A DNA stretch of 64,000 bases. It comes from Amphritea sp. Lineage in GTDB: Bacteria; Pseudomonadota; Gammaproteobacteria; Pseudomonadales; Balneatricaceae. The translations under genes were made by a program, and so were the position numbers. Location: contig NZ_JADGEW010000001.1 in NCBI RefSeq assembly GCF_016744155.1, positions 301,714 to 365,713 on the forward strand, in the 5' to 3' direction. How positions within the stretch are numbered: position 1 is the first letter of the stretch; each line of letters opens with the position of its first letter. The notes beneath the pieces are model-generated. The model was not told where the DNA came from. It ran no database searches and saw only the letters and a list, made by a program, of their open reading frames with translations. Below are positions 56,004-63,433 of the stretch, piece after piece.

Positions 56004-56858
56004 ATGTTAGATCATGAATTGCTTCGCAGCTTTATCGCGGTTGTCGATACCGGCAGCTTTACCCGGGCCGCGGCACAAGTGTTTCGCACTCAGTCGGCGA
56101 TCAGTATGCAGATGAAACGGCTTGAAGAGCAGCTGGATAAAAAGTTGTTTCTGAAAGAGGGGCGCGAGCTGCAACTGACCGATGATGGGTTGAAGTTGGT
56201 TAGCTACGCCCGGCGAATCATGAAGCTGCATGACGAAGCTCTGGGGGTGCTGGCGGCGGATACCGATTCGCGTCCGTTATTGTTAGGCTGCCCGGATGAT
56301 TACGCTACCGGTGTGTTGCCACAGCTGCTGTCGGAGATTCAGAAACAGCTGCCGGGTCTGCAGGTGCAAGTGCGAACGGGTTCCTCGGCACAATTGCGGG
56401 AACTTATCGATAAAGGTGAACTGGATCTGTCGATCCTTACCCGGCGCCCTGAAACCGAAGAAGGTTATCTGTTACTGCAGGATAAAGGCGTCTGGGTGGC
56501 TCCGGCGGAGGGCTTTATCCTGCCTGATAAAAAGATACGGCTGGTATTGGTCGAGCCCGACTGCAAATTTCACAGCACCGCTGTGGATGGTTTGATAAAA
56601 CAGGGCTGGCCCTACGAGGTAAGTTGTATCAGTGGTAACTGTGCCTTGCTGATTGAGCTGGTGCGTCGGGGGGAGGTAGCGACGACGCTTTCATCTTGCT
56701 GTGTGCCGCCGGATCTGTATCGGGTGCCTGATGAGATTGGCCTGCCGGAGTTGCCAACGGTTGAAATTGTGTTGCAGTCGGCAGCGCGTCCCCATCGGGA
56801 TCTGGGCGCAGACCGTATCGCATCGCTGGCTGAAAAAACCGCTCAGCAGTTAAAATAG
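56004..56858 (+). CDS. LysR-family transcriptional regulator
   Basis: A 284-residue LysR regulator. The N-terminal winged helix is LLRSFIAVVDTGSFTRAAAQV and TQSAISMQMKRLEEQL; the C-terminal periplasmic-binding-like domain starts near residue 90 (PLLLGCPDDYATGVLPQLL). Start ATG 56004 is used since the TTG just before it is less likely. It is divergent from the glutathione-transferase gene and may control it; effector unknown. Confidence 0.9.
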   Translation: MLDHELLRSFIAVVDTGSFTRAAAQVFRTQSAISMQMKRLEEQLDKKLFLKEGRELQLTDDGLKLVSYARRIMKLHDEALGVLAADTDSRPLLLGCPDDYATGVLPQLLSEIQKQLPGLQVQVRTGSSAQLRELIDKGELDLSILTRRPETEEGYLLLQDKGVWVAPAEGFILPDKKIRLVLVEPDCKFHSTAVDGLIKQGWPYEVSCISGNCALLIELVRRGEVATTLSSCCVPPDLYRVPDEIGLPELPTVEIVLQSAARPHRDLGADRIASLAEKTAQQLK

Positions 56859-56885
56859 CTGGGGAGGGGGTTGATCGTACTGTCT

Positions 56886-57125
56886 TTAATAGCCCGGTGG
56901 CGTTGATTCAATATGATCGAGACGGATGCGAAATTGATTAGCGTCTTGATCGGCGGCAACCAGAAACTCCTCACTATTTTTGATAGAAATAGTGAGAAAA
57001 CGGAGTTTTTGCCGATGAATATGACCGTCATCGTCGCGCCAGATCACGCTGTCTATAAGATTGCGCATACAGGCTAGTTCATAACTGTCATGTAGTGCAC
57101 ATTGGATCGGAATGTATTCGCTCAT
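56886..57125 (-). CDS. Rof-like Rho-binding antiterminator
   Basis: A 79-residue protein. MSEYIPIQCALHDSYELACMRNL with the YxPIxC....ELAC pattern is the Rof (Rho-binding antiterminator) family start; the remaining strands form the expected small beta barrel (DDDGHIHRQKLRFL, FRIRLDHIES). In E. coli Rof (YaeO) blocks Rho loading. Found 21 bp behind a small (2Fe-2S)-binding protein gene, on the same strand. Short, so the call rests on the start motif and size. Confidence 0.75.
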   Translation of the reverse strand: MSEYIPIQCALHDSYELACMRNLIDSVIWRDDDGHIHRQKLRFLTISIKNSEEFLVAADQDANQFRIRLDHIESTPPGY

Positions 57126-57146
57126 TAGAAGAGCATAGCAGAGACT

Positions 57147-57386
57147 TCAGTCTTTGCCGGGCTCTGAGGCGTTATTTAGCTCATTCAGAATCGCCTGTAC
57201 GGTTTCATAACAGCAGCCGCAAGAGGTGTTGATGAAGGTGGCAGCGCGCACCTCTTCGATTGTCTTCAGTTTTTGCCGACGAACCGTCTCAATGAATGCT
57301 TGTTTACGGATATATCGACAGGGACAGACACTGCTGTCATCGGTGGTCTGTGTTGCCGGGTGCACGGTGGTATTCATGTTGTTCAC
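57147..57386 (-). CDS. BFD-like (2Fe-2S)-binding protein
   Basis: A 79-residue protein with the BFD-domain pattern: CPCRYIRKQAFIETVRRQ (C-x-C) in the first half and TSCGCCYETVQAIL (C-x-x-C) in the second. Bacterioferritin-associated ferredoxins bind a 2Fe-2S cluster with these four Cys and help release stored iron. The first 15 residues are a Thr-rich tail. The role here (bacterioferritin or another partner) is not shown; there is no bacterioferritin gene in the window. A second ATG is at residue 4. Confidence 0.85.
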   Translation of the reverse strand: MNNMNTTVHPATQTTDDSSVCPCRYIRKQAFIETVRRQKLKTIEEVRAATFINTSCGCCYETVQAILNELNNASEPGKD

Positions 57387-57504
57387 TATCCCTACTCAAT
57401 CTCTATTAAAAGAGAACCAGATAACGACTTGGTTTAGTAGAGAATAGTGAAAGACCTGGCGTTTGTCGTTTCAACTATGGGTTAATAATCTGTCCGGGAA
57501 TATA

Positions 57505-58311
57505 TCAACTGTGCGCCAGCTCCTCCGATAGTTTCAGCGGTGCTGAAGGCTCAGTGACTCGCTTCATCGATGGCCATTCAAGCAGCTGCAGTTTGCCACT
57601 GTCAGTCTCGACCAGGGCGGTGCAGTGCTCAACCCAGTCACCATCATTACAGTAAAGTATGTCTTTCAGGTGGGTAAAACCGGCCTGATGGATATGCCCA
57701 CCGATATAGCCATCCAGAGATTGGCGGCTGGCTTCGGTACAGGCCGCTTCCTGAAAACGCTCGATATAGCGTTGCGCGGTACTGAAACGCTGCTTGATCA
57801 TCCCTGCCAGTGAACGGTAGGGCAGCTTCAACCACTGGCGTAGTTTGTTGTAGTTGCGATTGAGCCACAACAGTAGTTGATGCCCCCGGTCGCCGAGTAC
57901 CAGCATGACCGGATGGATACGCACATGGCCATCAAACTCGTCCCCGTGGGAGACCAGAAAGCGCCGACCATCACGGGTTTTGTGAATCGCTTTGCGGCGT
58001 ACCAGAAACTTGCCCAGCTTCAAGCCGCAGATCTTACGCATCGGCGCATCATGATTACCGGGAATATAGATAATCTCACAGCCATCTTTCGCCATCTGCC
58101 AAAACTGGCCGATCAGCAGTTGCTGATCCTGAGGCAGAACTGCCTTCTTGCGCATTGCCGTCAGATCGATGATATCGCCAACCAGATAGAGCTTTTTCGG
58201 GGCAAGTGCTGTTAGGGCTTCGCTTAGGAGTTTAGCCTGACAATCCGGGGTGCCCAGGTGAATGTCTGAGATAAACATGGTGTGGATCGGCTGCATATCA
58301 GTGTCCATCAA
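57505..58311 (-). CDS. LpxH-like metallophosphoesterase
   Basis: A 268-residue calcineurin-like phosphoesterase. Metal-site motifs are MFISDIHLGTPDC, LVGDIIDLTAMR, YIPGNHDAPMR, FLVSHGDEFDG and YIGGHIHQAGF, in family order. This arrangement belongs to the UDP-2,3-diacylglucosamine diphosphatase group (LpxH/LpxH2), enzymes of lipid A synthesis, but a role in another phosphoester is possible. An extra C-terminal stretch (about 240-268) is not conserved in what I know of LpxH. Divergent from the methyltransferase gene. Confidence 0.78.
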   Translation of the reverse strand: MMDTDMQPIHTMFISDIHLGTPDCQAKLLSEALTALAPKKLYLVGDIIDLTAMRKKAVLPQDQQLLIGQFWQMAKDGCEIIYIPGNHDAPMRKICGLKLGKFLVRRKAIHKTRDGRRFLVSHGDEFDGHVRIHPVMLVLGDRGHQLLLWLNRNYNKLRQWLKLPYRSLAGMIKQRFSTAQRYIERFQEAACTEASRQSLDGYIGGHIHQAGFTHLKDILYCNDGDWVEHCTALVETDSGKLQLLEWPSMKRVTEPSAPLKLSEELAHS

Positions 58312-58339
58312 TCCGTTTTTGGCAGTATGGCGGGTAAAA

Positions 58340-59656
58340 ATGACAACCCGCTTTCAGAAAGATGAACAGATGATTACAAGCCCGAGTCAGACGACTAGAA
58401 TAGGCGCCATGACTACTCCTTCAAAAAATTGGCAGCAGAGACTGCATCAGCTGGATCAACAGCTCTCTGCCACCGCTGAACTTTGGCGGCCTCAGCCGTT
58501 TAAGCAGCAGCGGCCGGCGTGGTGTCATAGTTATCCACAGCTGACCCAGGCATTACTGGATCTGGATGATCAGCAACTGCAACGGTTCAGCCGCAATCCT
58601 GATGCGTTGGTGGAGTGGATCGGACACTACCTACCCCAGGTCGCGCAATTAGATGCGCTCAGCCGGTTACCCAAACGTACCCCCTCAGAGTATTTGTCAC
58701 CGGAGAACCGTTTCTTTAATGGCATGCCGGGCCGCAAGCGTACCCAGATAGAAGCCTTTGCCTCCCATGTGGGTTCAGTGACCTCACCGATACTGGAATG
58801 GTGTGGCGGCAAAGGACATCTGGGCCGTTTATTGGGAATGGCCGGTGATCAGCCGGTGACTACGCTGGAACTAAACCCCGAACTCTGCCGGGCCGGGGAG
58901 CAACAGGCGCAGCGGTTTGGACTATATCAATCATTCACAGAGGTCGATCTGTTACAGCCGGGCCTGGAACTGAATGTGACCGACCACCACGGCGTTGCCC
59001 TGCATGCCTGCGGTGAACTGCACCGATCATTACAACGTCGCGCGGTGACCCATGGGATGGCCGCACTGGATATCGTCCCCTGTTGCTATGCGTTTGGCGT
59101 TGAACAGCAGTACCAACCCAGAACCCAGGGCCTGTCGCTTCAACTGAGTCGGGATGATCTGCGTCTGGCGGTGACTGAAACCGTCACAGCGGGTCAGGCC
59201 GAAGTGACCAGCCGTGACCGGGAGATGGCCTGGAAGCTCGGTTTTGTTGAACTGCGTAACCGAATTATTGGGAATCAGGCCTATCGCACCATGAAACCGG
59301 TGCAAAAACAGTGGCTGAAACTGAGCTTTAGCCAGTTCTGCCAACAGCTCGCCGATCGTGAGGCCTTGAGCCTTCCCGCGGATACTGACTGGGCTGAACT
59401 TGAAGCCTTCGGTTGGCAGCGGTTTAGCGAGGTGATGCGGCTATCATTGCTGCGTAACTGTTTCCGTCGTCCGATAGAACTCTGGCTGGTTCTGGATCTG
59501 GTAACCGATCTTGAAGCCCACGATTATCAAATTGAGCTGGGCACTTTTTGCGATCGGGCAGTGACTCCGCGTAATATTATGTTGTCAGCCCGAAAGCGAG
59601 TAAACAGTATGGTCAGCAGCAGTGAAATCCATAGAGTCGTTAACAGTGGAATCTGA
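58340..59656 (+). CDS. SAM-dependent methyltransferase (Methyltransf_32-like)
   Basis: A 438-residue protein with a class I methyltransferase core: ILEWCGGKGHLGRLLGMAG is the SAM loop, TTLELNPELC the acidic strand, VALHACGELHRSL and DIVPCCYAFGVE the following motifs. The pattern GGKGxLxR with HACG and PCCY resembles PF13679 (Methyltransf_32). The N-terminal 130 residues and the C-terminal 170 residues are of unknown role. The frame extends to 58262; ATG 58340 avoids overlap with the divergent gene, and 58409 is also possible. It overlaps the next gene by 35 bp, so both are coupled. Confidence 0.8.
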   Translation: MTTRFQKDEQMITSPSQTTRIGAMTTPSKNWQQRLHQLDQQLSATAELWRPQPFKQQRPAWCHSYPQLTQALLDLDDQQLQRFSRNPDALVEWIGHYLPQVAQLDALSRLPKRTPSEYLSPENRFFNGMPGRKRTQIEAFASHVGSVTSPILEWCGGKGHLGRLLGMAGDQPVTTLELNPELCRAGEQQAQRFGLYQSFTEVDLLQPGLELNVTDHHGVALHACGELHRSLQRRAVTHGMAALDIVPCCYAFGVEQQYQPRTQGLSLQLSRDDLRLAVTETVTAGQAEVTSRDREMAWKLGFVELRNRIIGNQAYRTMKPVQKQWLKLSFSQFCQQLADREALSLPADTDWAELEAFGWQRFSEVMRLSLLRNCFRRPIELWLVLDLVTDLEAHDYQIELGTFCDRAVTPRNIMLSARKRVNSMVSSSEIHRVVNSGI

Positions 59657-60224
59657 TCAACAACTGATCGCCCGGGTTAAAGCCTGCGATCTCTGCCTGC
59701 CGCACCTGCCCGATGGTGTCAGGCCGGTGATTCAGTTTGACCCCCAGGCAAAAATCCTGATTGCAGCCCAGGCCCCTGGTCGGCGAGTACACGAAACCGG
59801 TATTCCCTTTAACGACCCCAGTGGTGATCGGCTACGTAACTGGATGGGCATTACCCCCGAAACCTTCTACGACGCCAAGCAACTGGCGATTCTACCGATG
59901 GGGTTCTGTTACCCGGGCACCGGCAAGTCCGGCGACCTGCCACCGCGCAAAGAGTGCGCCCCTCAGTGGCGACAACAATTGATGGACCGGCTGCCTAATC
60001 TGCAACTGATACTGGTGATTGGCCAGTATGCACAAGCCTGGCATCTGGAAGAAAAGGGGTCTGTCACTGAGATAGTCTCTCGCTGGCGCGAGCATGCCCC
60101 TGATGTTTTTCCGATGCCGCATCCCAGCCCTAGGAACAATATCTGGTTGAAGCGAAACCTCTGGTTTGAGGAGGAGTTGGTGCCGGAATTGCAAATGCAG
60201 GTTAAGCGGATATTAGAACGGTAG
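59622..60224 (+). CDS. Uracil-DNA-glycosylase-superfamily protein with probable Fe-S ligands
   Basis: A 200-residue UDG-fold protein with a GTG start. AAQAPGRRVHETGIPFNDPSGDRL is the motif with the water-activating region (GEAPG-like), FPMPHPSPRNN the C-terminal His motif. Cysteines C22, C25, C96 and C112 (C-x2-C and C-x15-C) match the spacing I know for the 4Fe-4S site of family 4 UDGs, so a cluster is likely. Substrate could be uracil or another damaged base; it acts in base-excision repair if active. It overlaps the methyltransferase by 35 bp, an unusual pairing. Confidence 0.82.
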   Translation: MKSIESLTVESDQQLIARVKACDLCLPHLPDGVRPVIQFDPQAKILIAAQAPGRRVHETGIPFNDPSGDRLRNWMGITPETFYDAKQLAILPMGFCYPGTGKSGDLPPRKECAPQWRQQLMDRLPNLQLILVIGQYAQAWHLEEKGSVTEIVSRWREHAPDVFPMPHPSPRNNIWLKRNLWFEEELVPELQMQVKRILER

Positions 60225-60655
60225 GAGGCGCATTAGTATGCCCTCTGGGTACCTTGCGTTGATTTCTTTGCTGATGGTTTGTCTGTTCTTTCCTTGCCTA
60301 AGTTATCCATTGCTTCTTGTTCCGCTCTCGCCAATCGTTTCTTGTGAAAAGAGAGTAGACCTTTCAACAGCTAAAGGTTTTAACAATCTAAAGCCGCGCC
60401 CGCTATTGGGCCGGCTTCGCTAGGCTTTTTGCTTATAAACGGCGCTGTGACGGGCGAAGCCTGAACCGCTTCAGCTGGCCCGAAGGGTAGCCGCTTGCGG
60501 CTATAAACTCGCCCTTAGACAGTTCTCACTTAATCCGTTTCTAAGCTGCAATGCTCGGCTGCACAGAGGGGGAATCAATCCGTGCCGTATTTAGGCTAGG
60601 TGCTTTGTGTTATTTTTTACTCTGCGCCCAAATGTTCCTATTTGGAAATCTGAAA
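60225..60655. other. Gene-free region containing direct repeat copy A
   Basis: No protein gene of its own. Most of it (about 60291-60586) is repeat copy A, described separately. Short reading frames here (for example 60238-60423) share translated words with the other repeat copy and are repeat-derived. A palindrome near 60646-60661 (arms AATCTGA/TCAGATT) covers the stop codon of the ThDP-enzyme gene. Confidence 0.6.
60291..60586 (+). repeat. Direct repeat copy A, left of the ThDP enzyme/Lrp pair
   Basis: About 296 bp with close similarity to 63053-63299. Shared landmarks include GCCTAAGT-ATCCATT at the start, TTCCGCTCTCGCC, CCTTTCAACAGCTAAAGG, TTAACAATCTAAAGCCGCGC, AAACGGCGCTGTG and GCTGCAATGCTCGGCTGCAC near the end. 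Copy A carries an internal insertion of about 50 bp relative to copy B. Same orientation. Confidence 0.85.
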
Positions 60656-62284
60656 TCAGATTCGCATTCGAGGTACATCATCGGGATCGAGCTTAAGTTC
60701 GATCAACAATGGCTTATCACGTTGTTCTATCGCAACAATCGCTGCATCAAGGTCTGCTTCTGACTGAACTTCGATCCCCTGTCCACCCAAGCTTGACGCA
60801 ATTTGAGCAAAAGAGGGCCATTCAAACATTGTTAGTCCAGGATCCATATCACGGTCAACGAACTGGATATGTTCTGCCCCGTAGGCCGAGTCGTTACATA
60901 CAATGACGATAAGATCACGCTTTAAGCGCACCGCTGTATTAAACTCATTGATGCCGCCCATCATAAAGCCACCATCGCCCGTAAAAACAATCACCGGTCG
61001 ATCTTTCACAGCCAGACTCGCCCCGATTGCAGCCTGAAGACCTAAGCCAATGGATCCAAAGTGTGCGGTCACTATGAAACTCTGTGGATCAGGTGCTGAA
61101 ATTCGACACCAAACCTCAGTCATAAACCGCCCGCCATCAGTGGTTAGAACTCGATTTTTCGGCAGAGCCTTTTCGAGCTTCTCCAGTGCTTTAATATAAT
61201 TTACGCTTCCATCCACCCCGCTTTTAGCCGGAGTAGCCGGATGCTTATTGAGGGAGAAAGGTTCCAGTTCACGGGTAAATTCACTGGGCGGAATTTCCGC
61301 TTCATCCAACCAGAAAATAATATTTTCGGCAGTTAGCTTCGCATCGGCCGCCAACGCTACGGTAGGATGAAAGTTTTTACTGATTTCGGTGATATTTTGA
61401 TTAATTTGAATGATGCGTTTGTCTTTAACCAGCTTTCCTCGGTCAGTCGTGAAGTGATGCAAACTGGTGCCAAAACAGATAATGCAGTCCGACTGAGCGA
61501 TTAGCTCATAGGCTTGCGGGGTGCTTAATGTACCGAAGATATCCATATTGAATGGGTGTTCATTGAACAGGCCTTTAGCTTTTAACGTGGTCGCCAGCGG
61601 AATTTCTAAACGATCAGCCAATCGGATAATGCTATCTTTGGCGTGGACCGCTCCACCACCTGCAAGAATGATAGGACGTCGTGCCGATGCGATCATACCG
61701 ATGGCATCGTCAAAGTCATTACCCTCTGGAACCATGGCTGGCGCATTAAAGACCGGGAAGGTCCGTTTCTCATGCTTGGTTTCTTCCCACATGAAATCTG
61801 CGGGCATATTCACCACTATTGGGCGCGCCTCAGCACGCGCCCGATAGAAAGCATCAGCGACATCGTAGGAGGCAGTCTCCGGTGAGCGAATCTGCACAAA
61901 GCCGGCGCCCGTGGTTTTGACCAGTGCCCGTTGGTCTATATTTTGCAAATTCTGCGTTTGAGATACCGGCGTATCCCCACAAAGGAGCACCATAGGCATA
62001 TGGGATCGCGCACCCTCAACTAAAGCCGTTATGCAGTTGGTTAACGCTGGGCCGTGGGTCACGGTAGCCACACCGACCTTGCCTGATATTTTTGAGTACG
62101 CCAGGGCCATTAACACAGAGCTACCTTCGATGGCTGCGGGTATAAATTTCCCCCCGCAGTGACGCACGTAATGATCGACCATAAATAGATTGGCATCTCC
62201 CATGAGACCAAACATAGTATCGATGTCGTGATCGAGTACTGACTGTGCGATGGATTGGTAAACATTGGATGTATCGTTATTCAT
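60656..62284 (-). CDS. Thiamine-diphosphate-dependent enzyme of the acetolactate-synthase fold
   Basis: A 542-residue ThDP enzyme. The N-terminal Pyr domain has the conserved Glu in AAIEGSSVLMALAYSK, then TVTHGPALTNCI; the middle domain is LAGGGAVH-like; the C-terminal ThDP motif is TGDGGFMMGG with CNDSAYG further on. It lacks a transmembrane part. Fold and motifs fit acetolactate synthase or 2-oxoacid decarboxylase-like enzymes, but I do not recognise a specific substrate; no small subunit is present. ATG 62284 is chosen (AAGGG site). Divergent from an Lrp-type regulator and bracketed by direct repeats. Confidence 0.82.
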   Translation of the reverse strand: MNNDTSNVYQSIAQSVLDHDIDTMFGLMGDANLFMVDHYVRHCGGKFIPAAIEGSSVLMALAYSKISGKVGVATVTHGPALTNCITALVEGARSHMPMVLLCGDTPVSQTQNLQNIDQRALVKTTGAGFVQIRSPETASYDVADAFYRARAEARPIVVNMPADFMWEETKHEKRTFPVFNAPAMVPEGNDFDDAIGMIASARRPIILAGGGAVHAKDSIIRLADRLEIPLATTLKAKGLFNEHPFNMDIFGTLSTPQAYELIAQSDCIICFGTSLHHFTTDRGKLVKDKRIIQINQNITEISKNFHPTVALAADAKLTAENIIFWLDEAEIPPSEFTRELEPFSLNKHPATPAKSGVDGSVNYIKALEKLEKALPKNRVLTTDGGRFMTEVWCRISAPDPQSFIVTAHFGSIGLGLQAAIGASLAVKDRPVIVFTGDGGFMMGGINEFNTAVRLKRDLIVIVCNDSAYGAEHIQFVDRDMDPGLTMFEWPSFAQIASSLGGQGIEVQSEADLDAAIVAIEQRDKPLLIELKLDPDDVPRMRI

Positions 62285-62368
62285 GACGACCCTTAGCCTT
62301 TCTAACAGCGACAACTAAATTTAATGACTATATTAAGCAGTTTAAGTGGAATGGGTTTTCTTTTTTTT

Positions 62369-62391
62369 ACCATTTTTTCCATATAAATGGT
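62369..62391. promoter_or_regulatory. Inverted repeat in the Lrp/ThDP-enzyme promoter region
   Basis: Perfect 7-base arms ACCATTT (62369-62375) and AAATGGT (62385-62391) with a 9-base spacer, next to a T-rich stretch. It lies between two divergent genes, where an Lrp-type protein would act. Candidate operator; it does not match a strict known consensus. Confidence 0.45.
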
Positions 62392-62434
62392 TAAATTATT
62401 CGATAATTAGTTGTTGAGAGGAAATATACTTCAA

Positions 62435-62890
62435 ATGCAGTTAACTCCACGAGATCGATTGATTTTAAAGTTGCTAGCGACAGATAGCCGCACACCCAAC
62501 GCCGACATTGCAGATCGCGTGGGAATTTCGCATTCGGCCTGTTGGAGGAGAATCAAGGCACTCGAGGAGGCTGGAATTATAAGCCGATACGGTATCGTAC
62601 TAAACGAGGATAAGGCGGGTCTGAATTTTCGCGCCATTGTGATGATAACCCTATCCAAACACGAGCCAGAGTCTGGATCTGTGTTTGAACAAGCCATGGC
62701 AGAGTGTGATGCTGTTGTGGATTGTTTCGCGACAACCGGCAACGATGACTACAATATGCACGTCGTCTGCGAGGACATTCAGGCCTACAACGAATTCTTG
62801 GAGAAGTCCCTATTCAAATTGGGTTTGGTAGAAACCGTTCAAACCAACGTCATACTCAAGCAAATAAAACGGCGTGGATTAGGGTTTTGA
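62435..62890 (+). CDS. Lrp/AsnC-family transcriptional regulator
   Basis: A 151-residue regulator. The N-terminal HTH is LTPRDRLILKLLATDSRTPN and ADIADRVGISHSACWRRIKALEEAGII; the C-terminal RAM (ligand-sensing) domain is FRAIVMITLS through VDCFATTGNDDYNMHVVCEDI. TTG at 62411 is open, but ATG 62435 is the family-type start with AGAGG upstream. Divergent from the ThDP enzyme, which it likely regulates, perhaps in response to an amino acid or 2-oxoacid. Confidence 0.9.
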   Translation: MQLTPRDRLILKLLATDSRTPNADIADRVGISHSACWRRIKALEEAGIISRYGIVLNEDKAGLNFRAIVMITLSKHEPESGSVFEQAMAECDAVVDCFATTGNDDYNMHVVCEDIQAYNEFLEKSLFKLGLVETVQTNVILKQIKRRGLGF

Positions 62891-62930
62891 TAAAAGCAGT
62901 TTCTGGATCGCAACTGAGAGTGCGTGCTTG

Positions 62931-62956
62931 CTCGACGCGGCTTCGCCGCTTGCTAG
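62931..62956 (+). repeat. Mini-hairpin repeat, copy 3
   Basis: GAC, stem GCGGC, loop TTC, stem GCCGC, then TTGCTAG (62934-62956). Compared with copies 1 and 2 the flanks are the same and both sides of the stem differ in a matching way. A TTGCTCG extension and an A-run follow, as in copy 1. Confidence 0.6.
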
Positions 62957-62999
62957 TTGCTCGAAAAAGCAAAAGAAGGCATTAGCTCTCATTATTTGT

Positions 63000-63027
63000 T
63001 GTAGGAGCCGTGTTCTCACGGTGATTT
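63000..63027. repeat. REP-like short palindrome
   Basis: TGTAGGAGC followed by a hairpin CCGTG (63008-63012), TTCT, CACGG (63017-63021) and GTGATT. The shape (GTAGGAGC head, short GC stem) resembles the REP elements of Pseudomonas and related marine bacteria, which are moved by RAYT transposases; none is in the window. Confidence 0.5.
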
Positions 63028-63052
63028 AGGTTCTGATATTTGGGTGGTTTAT

Positions 63053-63299
63053 TTCATTGCCTAAGTGATCCATTACTTTCTGTTCCGCTCTCGCCGATCG
63101 GGTCAAGACCTTTCAACAGCTAAAGGTCTTAACAATCTAAAGCCGCGCCCGCTGTTTGGTCGGCTTCGCCGACTTCCCTGCGCGTTTCGCTTAGAAACGG
63201 CGCTGTGGAACTCGCCCAAAAAACGGGCTCAGACAGTCCTCGCTCAATCCGTTTCCAAGCTGCAATGCTCGGCTGCACAGAGGGGAACTCATCCGTGCC
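63053..63299 (+). repeat. Direct repeat copy B, right of the ThDP enzyme/Lrp pair
   Basis: About 247 bp, same orientation as copy A at 60291-60586, with the same landmark words in the same order and spacing except for one internal stretch of about 50 bp missing here. The centre-to-centre distance is about 2.7 kb, enclosing the ThDP enzyme and Lrp-type regulator. Confidence 0.85.
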
Positions 63300-63433
63300 A
63301 GCCTGTTAATCAGCAAATTTGAATGATTTTCATATACGGTGAATGAGTGTGTTAATCAATGACTCTGACCCATTGATTGGATTCTAGGTTCGGTTTATTT
63401 ATCTGCAAAGTACAAAACCTGACTCCTGGAAAC

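Larger units (their letters stand above)
62891..63433. other. Gene-free region with mini-hairpin, REP-like element and direct repeat copy B
   Basis: No protein gene is supported. In order it holds mini-hairpin copy 3, a short REP-like hairpin and repeat copy B, then about 130 bp before the truncated LysR gene. A reading frame of 85 codons (63065-63322) lies inside repeat B and is rejected as a gene. Confidence 0.6.

Noticed and set aside
60238-60423. Short reading frame of 61 codons in repeat copy A
   Set aside because: It lies inside the repeat, shares its translated words with the frame in copy B and has no ribosome site; it is repeat-derived.
63065-63322. 85-codon reading frame in repeat copy B
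   Set aside because: Same repeat sequence as copy A in a shifted arrangement, no recognisable domain and no start signal.
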